NCBI GenBank assembly: GCA_024276455.1
Contig: JAJRXE010000087.1
Span: 1 to 7,556 of the forward strand
Direction: 5' to 3'
DNA: 7,556 nucleotides
DNA from: Calditrichota bacterium
Lineage (GTDB): Bacteria > Calditrichota > Calditrichia > RBG-13-44-9
This document shows positions 1 through 5,706 of this stretch, piece by piece (positions within the stretch are counted from its first letter, which is position 1; each line of letters begins with the position of its first letter). The translations under genes were made by a program, and so were the position numbers. A model generated the notes under the pieces. It worked only from the letters and a program-made list of their open reading frames with translations, was not told the origin of the DNA and did not search any database.

Positions 1-165
1 GGGATCGGAAATGGTGATGGCGTGTCCCACTGCGCTGCGCTCGGAATCGGGAGCAACCACGTGTACGTCTCCTAATTCCGCCATAGCTTCGTAAAGGGCC
101 AGAATCCCGGGAGCGTAGATGCCGTCGTCGTTGGTGACCAGAATAACCGGTTTGTCTTTATTCAT
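1..165 (-). CDS. surE: SurE 5'/3'-nucleotidase, N-terminal part (cut by window edge)
   Basis: The 55 codons visible encode the N-terminus of SurE, a metal-dependent survival-protein phosphatase that removes phosphate from nucleoside 5'- and 3'-monophosphates in the cytoplasm. The protein opens with a hydrophobic beta strand (PVILVTNDDGIYAPG, residues 6-20). It contains the family's metal-binding Asp pair D13-D14, then VVAPDSERSAVGHAIT at residues 36-51, where S44 aligns with the metal-ligand serine of E. coli SurE (S39). The ATG is at 165-163 on the minus strand, preceded by GAGGTG about 3 bases upstream. The rest of the gene, about 200 residues in this family, lies left of position 1. It follows accD in the same orientation after a 234-base gap. 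That gap is long for an operon, so it may have its own promoter. The family call is secure; the substrate range is not visible. Confidence 0.95.
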   Translation of the reverse strand, partial: MNKDKPVILVTNDDGIYAPGILALYEAMAELGDVHVVAPDSERSAVGHAITISDP

Positions 166-399
166 GTTCACCTCAATTCCTGAAATTTTCTGTTATTTTA
201 AGTTGAATTGTCAATGGTTTTTGCAAACGAAAAGTTCCCATCGTTTCGAGTTCTGAACAGCGTTAAGAACCCTCCGGTCCTTGCTGAAGGCTCTAAGAAT
301 AAACAGGGGAATTGCGTTTTTCGATTGCGCCAGGTCAAATTACGTTGAAAAATTTTCTGTCGTGTACGGACAAATCGAGCCTGGGTTGTTCCTGACAAA
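166..399. other. Intergenic spacer between accD and surE
   Basis: I see no convincing gene here. Two small inverted repeats lie side by side. One is at 225-246 (arms AAACGA and TCGTTT, 10-base loop). The other is at 250-270 (GTTCT and AGAAC arms with an inner AAC/GTT and one mismatch). Neither is followed by a T-tract on the minus strand, so neither reads as a standard terminator of accD. On the minus strand a TTGACA hexamer lies at 214-209, but no good -10 sits 16-18 bases beyond it (AGAAAA or GAAAAT only), so a surE promoter here is only a possibility. Confidence 0.5.
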
Positions 400-1284
400 T
401 TAACTTTTAGCGGAGGTTTCCGTCGTCGGCTCGGAGGCATTATTTTGCCCCCAGATCAGATCCAGGATTTTCCCCACGGTGGTTCGCATTTCCTGACGAT
501 GGACAATCAGGTCAATGAAACCGTGCTCCAGTACGAACTCCGCCGTCTGGAAACCTTCCGGTAAGTCCTGCCCGATGGTTTGTTTAATGACCCGCTGCCC
601 GGCGAATCCCACCAGAGCTCCCGGTTCAGCAATAATGATGTCGCCTAACATGGCAAAGCTGGCGGTGGTTCCTCCGGTAGTGGGATCCAGTAAAATGCTA
701 ATGTAAGGGACTTTGGCCTCGGCTAACTGAGACAGTTTCGCGCTGGTTTTGGCTAACTGCATCAGCGAGAGGGCGGCTTCCATCATTCTCGCCCCACCGG
801 ATGCCGAGACAATAATCAGGGGCTTCCGTTGTTCGCGGGCCCGGTCGATTGCCCGGGCAATTTTCTCGCCGACCACCGAGCCCATGCTCCCGCCAATAAA
901 GTTGAAATCCATGACCGCCCCGATGACCGGGTAACCGGTAACGGCCGCTTCGCCGGTGATGACGGCGTCGAGCAGACCGGTTTTCTTCTGGGCCGCTTTC
1001 AGACGGTCGCTGTATTTCTTGGTGTCTTTGAATTTCAGCGGATCGCCGGGCGCAATGTGGGCATTGAATTCCTGAAAACTGTTTTCGTCGAATAGGTACT
1101 GCACGTATTCTTTAGAGGAAACCCGAAAATGGTAATCGCACTTCGGACACACGTTCATGCGTGCCTGCAATTGACTCCGGTAAATAATTTCGCCGCATTT
1201 GTTGCATTTAATCCAGAGTCCGTCCGGCAGCGACTTTTTTTCTGCCGAGGTGGAAATACCTTTTTTCTTTTTAAACCAATCCAT
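400..1284 (-). CDS. accD: Acetyl-CoA carboxylase carboxyltransferase subunit beta
   Basis: This is the beta subunit of the carboxyltransferase half of acetyl-CoA carboxylase. With AccA it moves the carboxyl group from biotin on AccB to acetyl-CoA, giving malonyl-CoA, the committed step of fatty-acid synthesis in the cytoplasm. The 294 residues match the family end to end. A four-cysteine zinc finger (C27, C30, C46, C49) is followed by the crotonase-like core: GGSMGSVVGE (131-140), SGGARMMEA (162-170), TTGGTTASFAMLGD (202-215) and AEPGALVGFAGQRVI (219-233). I chose ATG 1284 over the in-frame ATG at 1296. It gives an MDWFKKKK start, places the zinc cysteines at exactly the E. coli numbering, and has GGGGG five bases upstream. 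The C-terminal tail after about residue 281 (acidic, Thr/Ser-rich) is shorter than in E. coli. folC, a common downstream partner, is absent; surE follows instead. Confidence 0.97.
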   Translation of the reverse strand: MDWFKKKKGISTSAEKKSLPDGLWIKCNKCGEIIYRSQLQARMNVCPKCDYHFRVSSKEYVQYLFDENSFQEFNAHIAPGDPLKFKDTKKYSDRLKAAQKKTGLLDAVITGEAAVTGYPVIGAVMDFNFIGGSMGSVVGEKIARAIDRAREQRKPLIIVSASGGARMMEAALSLMQLAKTSAKLSQLAEAKVPYISILLDPTTGGTTASFAMLGDIIIAEPGALVGFAGQRVIKQTIGQDLPEGFQTAEFVLEHGFIDLIVHRQEMRTTVGKILDLIWGQNNASEPTTETSAKS

Positions 1285-1401
1285 GTCAACCCCCATTTAT
1301 CCCAAGAAATTAATAATAAAACCGCTCCAATTCAAAATGTTTATCCCAAAAGTTGCTCCAGCTTTCCTAATAAAATGGCATAAGTAATGAATAATTAATG
1401 A

Positions 1402-1407
1402 ATTATA
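1402..1407 (-). promoter_or_regulatory. Possible -10 element for accD
   Basis: The minus strand reads TATAAT here, a perfect sigma-70-type -10 hexamer about 118 bases upstream of the accD start, inside an AT-rich region. No recognisable -35 hexamer lies 16-18 bases upstream (AGAAAA and GAAAAA only), and there is no TG extension. In AT-rich DNA the hexamer could be chance. Confidence 0.3.
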
Positions 1408-1548
1408 GGTTGCGTTTGTTCGATTTTTCTGGGTGACTTCGGCCTTGTTTTGCCCTCTGATTGAATAGGTCTGTTCCGTTCTGTTTGAAAAGACGGATGG
1501 TGTATTCCCGATGGGTGGGCCCAGAAGAGAAAGGCAAATATTCTCAAG

Positions 1549-1577
1549 TTGACATTTCTCCGGTTGAGTGATATATT
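1549..1577 (+). promoter_or_regulatory. Sigma-70-type promoter for the 1625-5468 operon
   Basis: A perfect TTGACA (1549-1554) is separated by exactly 17 bases from TATATT (1572-1577), which differs from TATAAT at one position. Transcription would start near 1584, giving a leader of about 41 bases. The promoter lies across the ATG at 1568, so that ATG cannot begin the protein made from this transcript. This agrees with the TTG start at 1625. An 8-base inverted repeat (1576-1583 and 1591-1598) overlaps the end of the -10 and the expected start point. Confidence 0.75.
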
Positions 1578-1598
1578 TTCTTTTTCGAAGAAAGAAAA
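1576..1598. repeat. Inverted repeat over the transcription start of the operon
   Basis: TTTTCTTT (1576-1583) and AAAGAAAA (1591-1598) are perfect reverse complements around a 7-base centre that itself contains the palindrome TTCGAA. It begins on the last two bases of the -10 element and spans the predicted start point. Possible readings are an operator or a weak leader hairpin. No T-tract follows on the plus strand, so it is not a plus-strand terminator. Confidence 0.45.
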
Positions 1599-1612
1599 AA
1601 TCGACCAATTAT

Positions 1613-1619
1613 GGAGGAG
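1613..1619 (+). promoter_or_regulatory. Ribosome binding site that fixes a TTG start
   Basis: GGAGGAG lies five bases before TTG 1625. No ATG or GTG in the correct frame is as well placed. The nearby ATG at 1611 is in another frame, and ATG 1568 lies upstream of the -10 element's end. Confidence 0.85.
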
Positions 1620-1624
1620 CGACG

Positions 1625-3469
1625 TTGAGATTGAAAATAGCTATTCGGACTCTGATTTTCGGTTTATTTGTGGTGTCGCTGTTGTATGCTCAGACGGACG
1701 ATCGCGCATTATTCCAGCAAGGGGTTGCTTATTACGAGCAGGGTCAGTACGCTGCGGCGCAGCGCCAATTTTTTACCCTTCTCAAAGATTACCCCCACTC
1801 GAAAATATTGACCGCCACCAAATTAATGCTGGCCAAGACCTATTACAAACTGGGGGATTACAAAGCGGCGATGATTGTTTGCCATAATTTCCTGCAGGTT
1901 CATCCCCACAGTTTGTACCTGGACGATATTCATTTTTTAATGGGAAAAATTTATTATCGGCAGGGCGATTATTCCAGAGCAGTGAAAAACTGGTTGTGGA
2001 TTCAGTACCACGACAGTGATCCCCGCTTGCGGGAAAAGGCGGTGGATTTTCTTTTCAACACGGTGGTGCTCCATTTTACTCCTTCGCAATTGAGTCGGAT
2101 TGAGGGGGAATTCGACCGGCAAAGTTTTTCTTATTTACAGGAATTGTTAAAAGCGCGCCAACTGGTGGAACAGGGGCGCAATGCCGAGAGACGGAGTCTG
2201 CTGGAAAGTTTGTTAAATCAATATCCCAACCATCCTTACACGGCCATTACCCGGCGATTGTTGGAAACGCAGAAGGGAGGGGCGGTGGCCTCCAATCGCA
2301 TTTTGATTCTCAAATCCGACGAAGATGTGGAGAAGGAAGTGAGCACTGCCTTTGTGCTGGGCGCCATGTACGCCGCTTACGAAATGTCTCAACGGAATCC
2401 CGAGCAGGTACTGGAAATTGACACGGTGCAGGTGGGCGGCAGTGTTTTGTCTGCCGTACAAAATACCATGAAAAATTTGAAGGAACAGCCACCTCTGGCC
2501 GTGGTCTCTCCGTTGAACAATGATCAAACTGCTGCCCTGGCGTTGTTGTCTCGCTACGAACATTTCCCTTTTATTGCCCCCTTGAATTCTCAGATCGGAT
2601 TGGCTGAATTAAGTCGTTACACCTTTCAGATAAATCCTGATGCCGCCATTAAGGGGGAATTTTTGGCTGACTATGCCGTCAAAGAACTGGGCTTTAAAAC
2701 ATTTGCCATTCTGGCGCCGGTGAATGATTACGGGGAAACCATTGTCAATGCATTTACCAAAACCGTGGAAGCGAACGGAGGCGAGGTGGTGGAAACGCAA
2801 TGGTATTACCTCGATACCCAGGATTTTTCCCGGCAGTTCAAAGCCATCCGCCACAAAAGTTTTTACATCTCTTTCCGCGATTCCGTGCTGCAGGTCGATT
2901 CCACCTTAACGGAAGCACAGATTCAGGAGCAATTCCGCCAGTATCTTAATGAGGAGTTATTCTCCGACGAATCGGGACGGGAAATTGATTCGACTCAGGT
3001 TCCGGCCACCGGAATCGACGCCCTGTTTATTCCCACTTATCCGGAGTTTATTCCTTTTATTGCTCCTCAATTCGCCTTTAATAATATTCAGTGCACCTTG
3101 CTGGGGAATGAGGGATGGAATGATCCGCAAGCGCTCCAGAAGCAGCGTTCCTATCTGGATGGGTTGATTTACGTTACCGCTGGTTATTTCGACCCGGATT
3201 CCTGGAATTACAAAGAGTTTATGACTCGTTTTCGCTTGCGCATGCACACTACCCCGGAGATTTACCATTTGTTGGGTTACGATATTGCCAGCTGGTTGAT
3301 GAAGAATTATCGGGCTGGCATGAGCCGCCAGGATTTTCGGGATGCCCTGGAAAAGAGCGATCTGTACACCGGAATCGTGGAGAATATTCGCTTTGCCCGG
3401 AAATCGCGGGTCAATAGCGAACTCAATATTATTAAGTTTTCGCTGGGTCAGTTGATTAAAGTGAAGTGA
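1625..3469 (+). CDS. Exported TPR protein with type I periplasmic-binding fold (LpoA-like architecture)
   Basis: This is a 614-residue exported protein starting with TTG. Residues 1-22 form a Sec signal peptide: basic MRLKIAIR, hydrophobic TLIFGLFVVSLL, and likely cleavage near YAQ-TDD. There is no lipobox cysteine. Three TPRs follow at about 24-59, 61-96 and 97-132, with a further helical hairpin near 188-205 (SLLESLLNQYPNHPY). From about residue 224 to the end the sequence reads as a Leu/Ile/Val-type substrate-binding fold: NRILILKSDED, then AVVSPLNNDQTAALA (292-306), FPFIAPLNS (314-322), TFAILAPVNDYGE (359-371), GIDALFIPTYPEF (463-475) and YHLLGYDIASWL (547-558). TPRs before such a fold is the arrangement of LpoA, the outer-membrane activator of penicillin-binding protein 1A. 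Proteins of this shape are also annotated as ABC substrate-binding proteins. No permease or ATPase gene lies nearby, which favours a non-transport role, but this is inference. It is the first gene of the operon. Confidence 0.85.
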   Translation: MRLKIAIRTLIFGLFVVSLLYAQTDDRALFQQGVAYYEQGQYAAAQRQFFTLLKDYPHSKILTATKLMLAKTYYKLGDYKAAMIVCHNFLQVHPHSLYLDDIHFLMGKIYYRQGDYSRAVKNWLWIQYHDSDPRLREKAVDFLFNTVVLHFTPSQLSRIEGEFDRQSFSYLQELLKARQLVEQGRNAERRSLLESLLNQYPNHPYTAITRRLLETQKGGAVASNRILILKSDEDVEKEVSTAFVLGAMYAAYEMSQRNPEQVLEIDTVQVGGSVLSAVQNTMKNLKEQPPLAVVSPLNNDQTAALALLSRYEHFPFIAPLNSQIGLAELSRYTFQINPDAAIKGEFLADYAVKELGFKTFAILAPVNDYGETIVNAFTKTVEANGGEVVETQWYYLDTQDFSRQFKAIRHKSFYISFRDSVLQVDSTLTEAQIQEQFRQYLNEELFSDESGREIDSTQVPATGIDALFIPTYPEFIPFIAPQFAFNNIQCTLLGNEGWNDPQALQKQRSYLDGLIYVTAGYFDPDSWNYKEFMTRFRLRMHTTPEIYHLLGYDIASWLMKNYRAGMSRQDFRDALEKSDLYTGIVENIRFARKSRVNSELNIIKFSLGQLIKVK

Positions 3470-3509
3470 GCAAGAGAAACATCTAAAAAGCGGATTGAGT
3501 TGAGAGACG

Positions 3510-3770
3510 ATGCCCCGATGCCAGCTCTGCGGGAGAGAGGTTGGCAAATTGACCAGTCATCACCTGATTCCAAAATCGCGTCAGGGAAAAAAGGGACCGC
3601 GGGTGGAGCTCTGTTCCGCCTGCCACCGGATGGTGCACCGCACCTTTCCCAATCGGGAGTTGGCGGCACACTACCATTGTCTGGACAACTTGAAAGCCCA
3701 TCCGGAAATCCGTAAGTTCATTCGCTGGGTTCGTAAACAGGATCCGAACAAGCGCATTAAAGTCCGCTGA
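3510..3770 (+). CDS. Small HNH-like zinc protein
   Basis: This 86-residue protein belongs to the short HNH-type family common in bacteria. Zinc-ligand cysteines are C4 and C7 (CQLC) and C35 and C38 (CSACH). The HHLIP motif at 17-21 supplies the first histidines and H43 the last. The helical C-terminal part (FPNRELAAHYHCLDNLKAHPEIRKFIRWV, residues 46-74) is a recurring feature of this small family, and the end is strongly basic. HNH enzymes nick or cut DNA, but the usual central Asn about five residues before the second CxxC is a Pro here (P30), so catalytic activity is uncertain. The start ATG is preceded by GAGAG. It sits 40 bases after the upstream gene and 27 bases before the downstream one, consistent with the middle position in a three-gene operon. 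No restriction or toxin partner is visible. The family call is good; the function is unknown. Confidence 0.85.
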   Translation: MPRCQLCGREVGKLTSHHLIPKSRQGKKGPRVELCSACHRMVHRTFPNRELAAHYHCLDNLKAHPEIRKFIRWVRKQDPNKRIKVR

Positions 3771-3797
3771 TTCGCACGAAAATGCTGAAAATGAGCG

Positions 3798-5468
3798 ATG
3801 TTTAGAACAAACAACCTTTTTGAAAAGCTCAAAACCGTGTTCCTGCCCGGACGAAAGAACCGGATGGAAGTGGTTTTGTTGGTTACCAGCGATATTCACG
3901 GGGCGGTTTACCCGTACGATTACATCCTGGGGCGCCGGGCGGAGTGGGGACTGACCAAGATTGCCACCCTGGTGAAAAAATATCGTCAAAAATATTCCCG
4001 GGTCATTTTGCTGGACAATGGCGATTTTTTACAGGGTTCTCCCTTGAATTATTATTACAACTTCATCGACACGAAAACGCCCTACCCACTATGTGCGGTG
4101 ATGAACGCCATGCGTTACTCGGCCAGTTGTGTGGGGAACCACGACGTTGAACAGGGACCGAAGGTGTACAACCGGATTCGCAAGCAACTCTATTTCCCCT
4201 GGCTATCGGCTAACGCCCTGACTCGAAAGGGGAAATCGTACTTTCAGCCGTTTACATTTCGGGAATTCGATGATTTGAAAATTGCCATTCTGGGACTCAC
4301 CACGCCGGCTATTCCTCTCTGGTTAAACCGCAGTACCTATCCCGGGATTCATTGGCAGGACATGGAGACGGCCGCCCAGGGTTGGGCCAAGTATTTAAAG
4401 GAAACCCGGGGAGCCGATGTCCTGGTGGGCCTCTTTCATGCCGGAATTCATGCCAAGGCGGACGATCCGGAGTGGCCAAAAGATATTCCGGAAGAAAATC
4501 CGGTGTTAAAAATCGCCGAGAATAATCCCGAATTCGATGTCATTATTTCCGGTCATGAGCACCGTCGGTACAATACTCACCCGGAGGACGATCCGGAACG
4601 CCGGGTGAAAAAGCCGCTGGTGATCATGCCCGGTTACCATGGACGGTACCTGGGGGTGGTGCATCTGCATTTAGAAAAAATTGACGGAAAGTGGCGGGTG
4701 AAAGACAAATACGCCCATCTGGACATGGTAAAAGGGGTTGAAGCGGATCCGGAGATTCTTAAAATCTACCAGCCTTACCATCAGCGCATCATGCAGTATA
4801 TTAACAGCGTGATCGGGGAAGCCAGCCAGGACATTTCCAGCCAGAATGCCCGTTTCCAGGATTCCGCCTTCGTGGATTTAATCCACCGGGCGCAGCTGGA
4901 CCACACAACCGCCCAGATTTCCCTGGCTGCCGCTTTTACTACCCGCTACACGATTAAAAAAGGACCGGTGCGAATTCGCGATGTGTATGGGCTTTACCCT
5001 TACGAAAATAAATTGTATGTGGTCCTGATGTCCGGTTCCCAGTTAAAGGAACATCTGGAACGCTGTAGCAGCTATTTTAACCAGATTGACCTCCAAAATC
5101 CCTTCCGGGTACCGCTGATTAATCATGATTTCATGGGATTTAATTACGATATGGCCCGGGGAGTGGATTACGAGATCGATATTACAAAGCCACCGGGGGA
5201 ACGGATCCAGAACTTGCGATTGTCCAAAACCGGTAAACCGTTAAACCTGCGACGGAAGTTTAAAGTAGCGGTAAATAGCTACCGGGCTATTCAACTGCAG
5301 AAGACGTTCGGATGCCCGATCCTCTGGCGTTCTCAGAAGGAGATGCGGGATATTCTGGTGGAATACATCCAAAAGGTGGGCAAAATCGACAACCAGTTTA
5401 CTTCCAGCTGGAAGCTGGTGCCGGAGGAGCTGGTAAAGAAGATTCTGGAGAAGAAACATTCCGGGTAA
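3798..5468 (+). CDS. 5'-nucleotidase / 2',3'-cyclic phosphodiesterase-like metallophosphoesterase
   Basis: This 556-residue protein has the two-domain layout of the UshA/CpdB nucleotidase family. The N-terminal calcineurin-like metal domain carries SDIHG (31-35), NGDFLQGSPL (74-83), GNHD (113-116), LFHAGIH (212-218), SGHEH (251-255) and PGYHG (278-282), covering the expected dinuclear metal ligands and the catalytic His/Asp pair. The C-terminal nucleotidase domain is seen at DSAFVDLIHRAQL (355-367), IRDVYGLYPYENKLYVVLMSG (393-413) and KVAVNSYRA (489-497). Most relatives are exported, but no signal peptide is visible here; residues 1-22 are basic and only weakly hydrophobic. The ATG at 3798 has a poor binding site. 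An alternative ATG at 3864 would start just before the first core strand (MEVVLLVTSDIHG) and also lacks a signal peptide. Likely products are dephosphorylated nucleotides, but the exact substrate cannot be read from sequence. It is the last gene of the operon. Confidence 0.92.
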   Translation: MFRTNNLFEKLKTVFLPGRKNRMEVVLLVTSDIHGAVYPYDYILGRRAEWGLTKIATLVKKYRQKYSRVILLDNGDFLQGSPLNYYYNFIDTKTPYPLCAVMNAMRYSASCVGNHDVEQGPKVYNRIRKQLYFPWLSANALTRKGKSYFQPFTFREFDDLKIAILGLTTPAIPLWLNRSTYPGIHWQDMETAAQGWAKYLKETRGADVLVGLFHAGIHAKADDPEWPKDIPEENPVLKIAENNPEFDVIISGHEHRRYNTHPEDDPERRVKKPLVIMPGYHGRYLGVVHLHLEKIDGKWRVKDKYAHLDMVKGVEADPEILKIYQPYHQRIMQYINSVIGEASQDISSQNARFQDSAFVDLIHRAQLDHTTAQISLAAAFTTRYTIKKGPVRIRDVYGLYPYENKLYVVLMSGSQLKEHLERCSSYFNQIDLQNPFRVPLINHDFMGFNYDMARGVDYEIDITKPPGERIQNLRLSKTGKPLNLRRKFKVAVNSYRAIQLQKTFGCPILWRSQKEMRDILVEYIQKVGKIDNQFTSSWKLVPEELVKKILEKKHSG

Positions 5469-5508
5469 TAGGGGATGAGTGCCCGGATTGTTCGACGGCA
5501 TTCGTGGG

Positions 5509-5526
5509 AAGGCCGTTAACGGCCTT
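5509..5526. repeat. Tandem palindrome unit 1
   Basis: AAGGCCGTTAACGGCCTT is a perfect 18-base palindrome with 7-base arms and a TTAA core. It is the first of three units whose centres lie 25 and 26 bases apart. It begins 40 bases after the stop of the metallophosphoesterase gene. Confidence 0.9.
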
Positions 5527-5532
5527 GTGCTG

Positions 5533-5552
5533 GAAGGGCTTTAAAGCCCTTC
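5533..5552. repeat. Tandem palindrome unit 2
   Basis: GAAGGGCTTTAAAGCCCTTC is a perfect 20-base palindrome; its inner 18 bases have the same 7-4-7 layout with a TTAA core. Compared with unit 1, arm positions 5 and 7 differ and the opposite arm has the matching changes. A degenerate copy of its right arm (AAGCCCTT) recurs at 5599-5606. Confidence 0.9.
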
Positions 5553-5559
5553 TCGGCAA

Positions 5560-5577
5560 AAGGGCCTTAAGGCCCTT
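5560..5577. repeat. Tandem palindrome unit 3
   Basis: AAGGGCCTTAAGGCCCTT is a perfect 18-base palindrome with a TTAA core. It is followed by a C-rich run (CCCCCTCCG) rather than a T-tract, so this array does not end in a standard intrinsic terminator on the plus strand. Confidence 0.9.
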
Positions 5578-5604
5578 CCCCCTCCGAAATTTCCCAGGAA
5601 GCCC

Positions 5605-5635
5605 TTGCCTTTGTAAAAAATATTTCAAATATTTA
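5605..5635 (+). promoter_or_regulatory. Possible promoter for the transporter gene
   Basis: TTGCCT at 5605-5610 matches four of six bases of a -35 hexamer. Seventeen bases later comes AATATT (5628-5633), and TATTTA follows at 5630-5635. The surrounding DNA is the most AT-rich part of this spacer. The match is weak and the spacing ambiguous. Confidence 0.3.
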
Positions 5636-5706
5636 GCCTGTGAAACAATCTTGCGGAAAAATAATGCCACTTCCGAAACAGTCGGCGCTTTCGTGGGGAG
5701 CTTTCC

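Larger units (their letters stand above)
1285..1624. other. Divergent intergenic region between accD and the TPR/binding-protein gene
   Basis: This 340-base stretch separates two divergently transcribed genes and contains no convincing coding sequence. The half next to accD is very AT-rich (about 1301-1425). It includes an AT-rich inverted repeat, ATAATT-AATG-AATTAT, at 1391-1406 that overlaps a TATAAT hexamer on the minus strand. In the middle, TCTGTT occurs twice ten bases apart (1470-1475 and 1480-1485), and TCCGT/ACGGA arms (1475-1479 and 1493-1497) enclose a 13-base loop. The right end holds the strong plus-strand promoter and start signals listed separately. Confidence 0.6.
5469..5706. 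other. Intergenic spacer with tandem palindromes
   Basis: No gene is seen. The first half contains three tandem palindromes, listed separately. The second half (5611-5706) is AT-rich and includes AAATATTT twice (5618-5625 and 5627-5634) separated by one C. This half probably holds the promoter of the transporter at 5707. Confidence 0.6.

Noticed and set aside
198..440. 80-codon minus-strand open frame after accD
   Set aside because: It overlaps the accD 3' end, is rich in Arg and Pro without any motif, and has no credible binding site.
1285..1296. ATG 1296 as the accD start
   Set aside because: It adds only MGVD; the ATG at 1284 has GGGGG at five bases and puts the zinc cysteines at the E. 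coli positions.
1568..1624. ATG 1568 as the start of the TPR/binding-protein gene
   Set aside because: It would add 19 residues of basic sequence before the signal peptide, has no binding site, and lies upstream of the predicted transcription start.
2957..3547. Long minus-strand open frame (196 codons)
   Set aside because: It lies opposite the clearly coding TPR/binding-protein gene and has no recognisable domain.
3483..3989. Minus-strand open frame of 168 codons
   Set aside because: It lies opposite the HNH-like and metallophosphoesterase genes, both of which show clear motifs.
5509..5577. CRISPR array
   Set aside because: The three units are palindromes of differing sequence with spacers of only 6 and 7 bases, and no cas genes are near.
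5509..5577. Rho-independent terminator of the operon
   Set aside because: The stems are strong but are followed by C-rich DNA rather than a T-tract on the plus strand; on the minus strand no T-run follows either.
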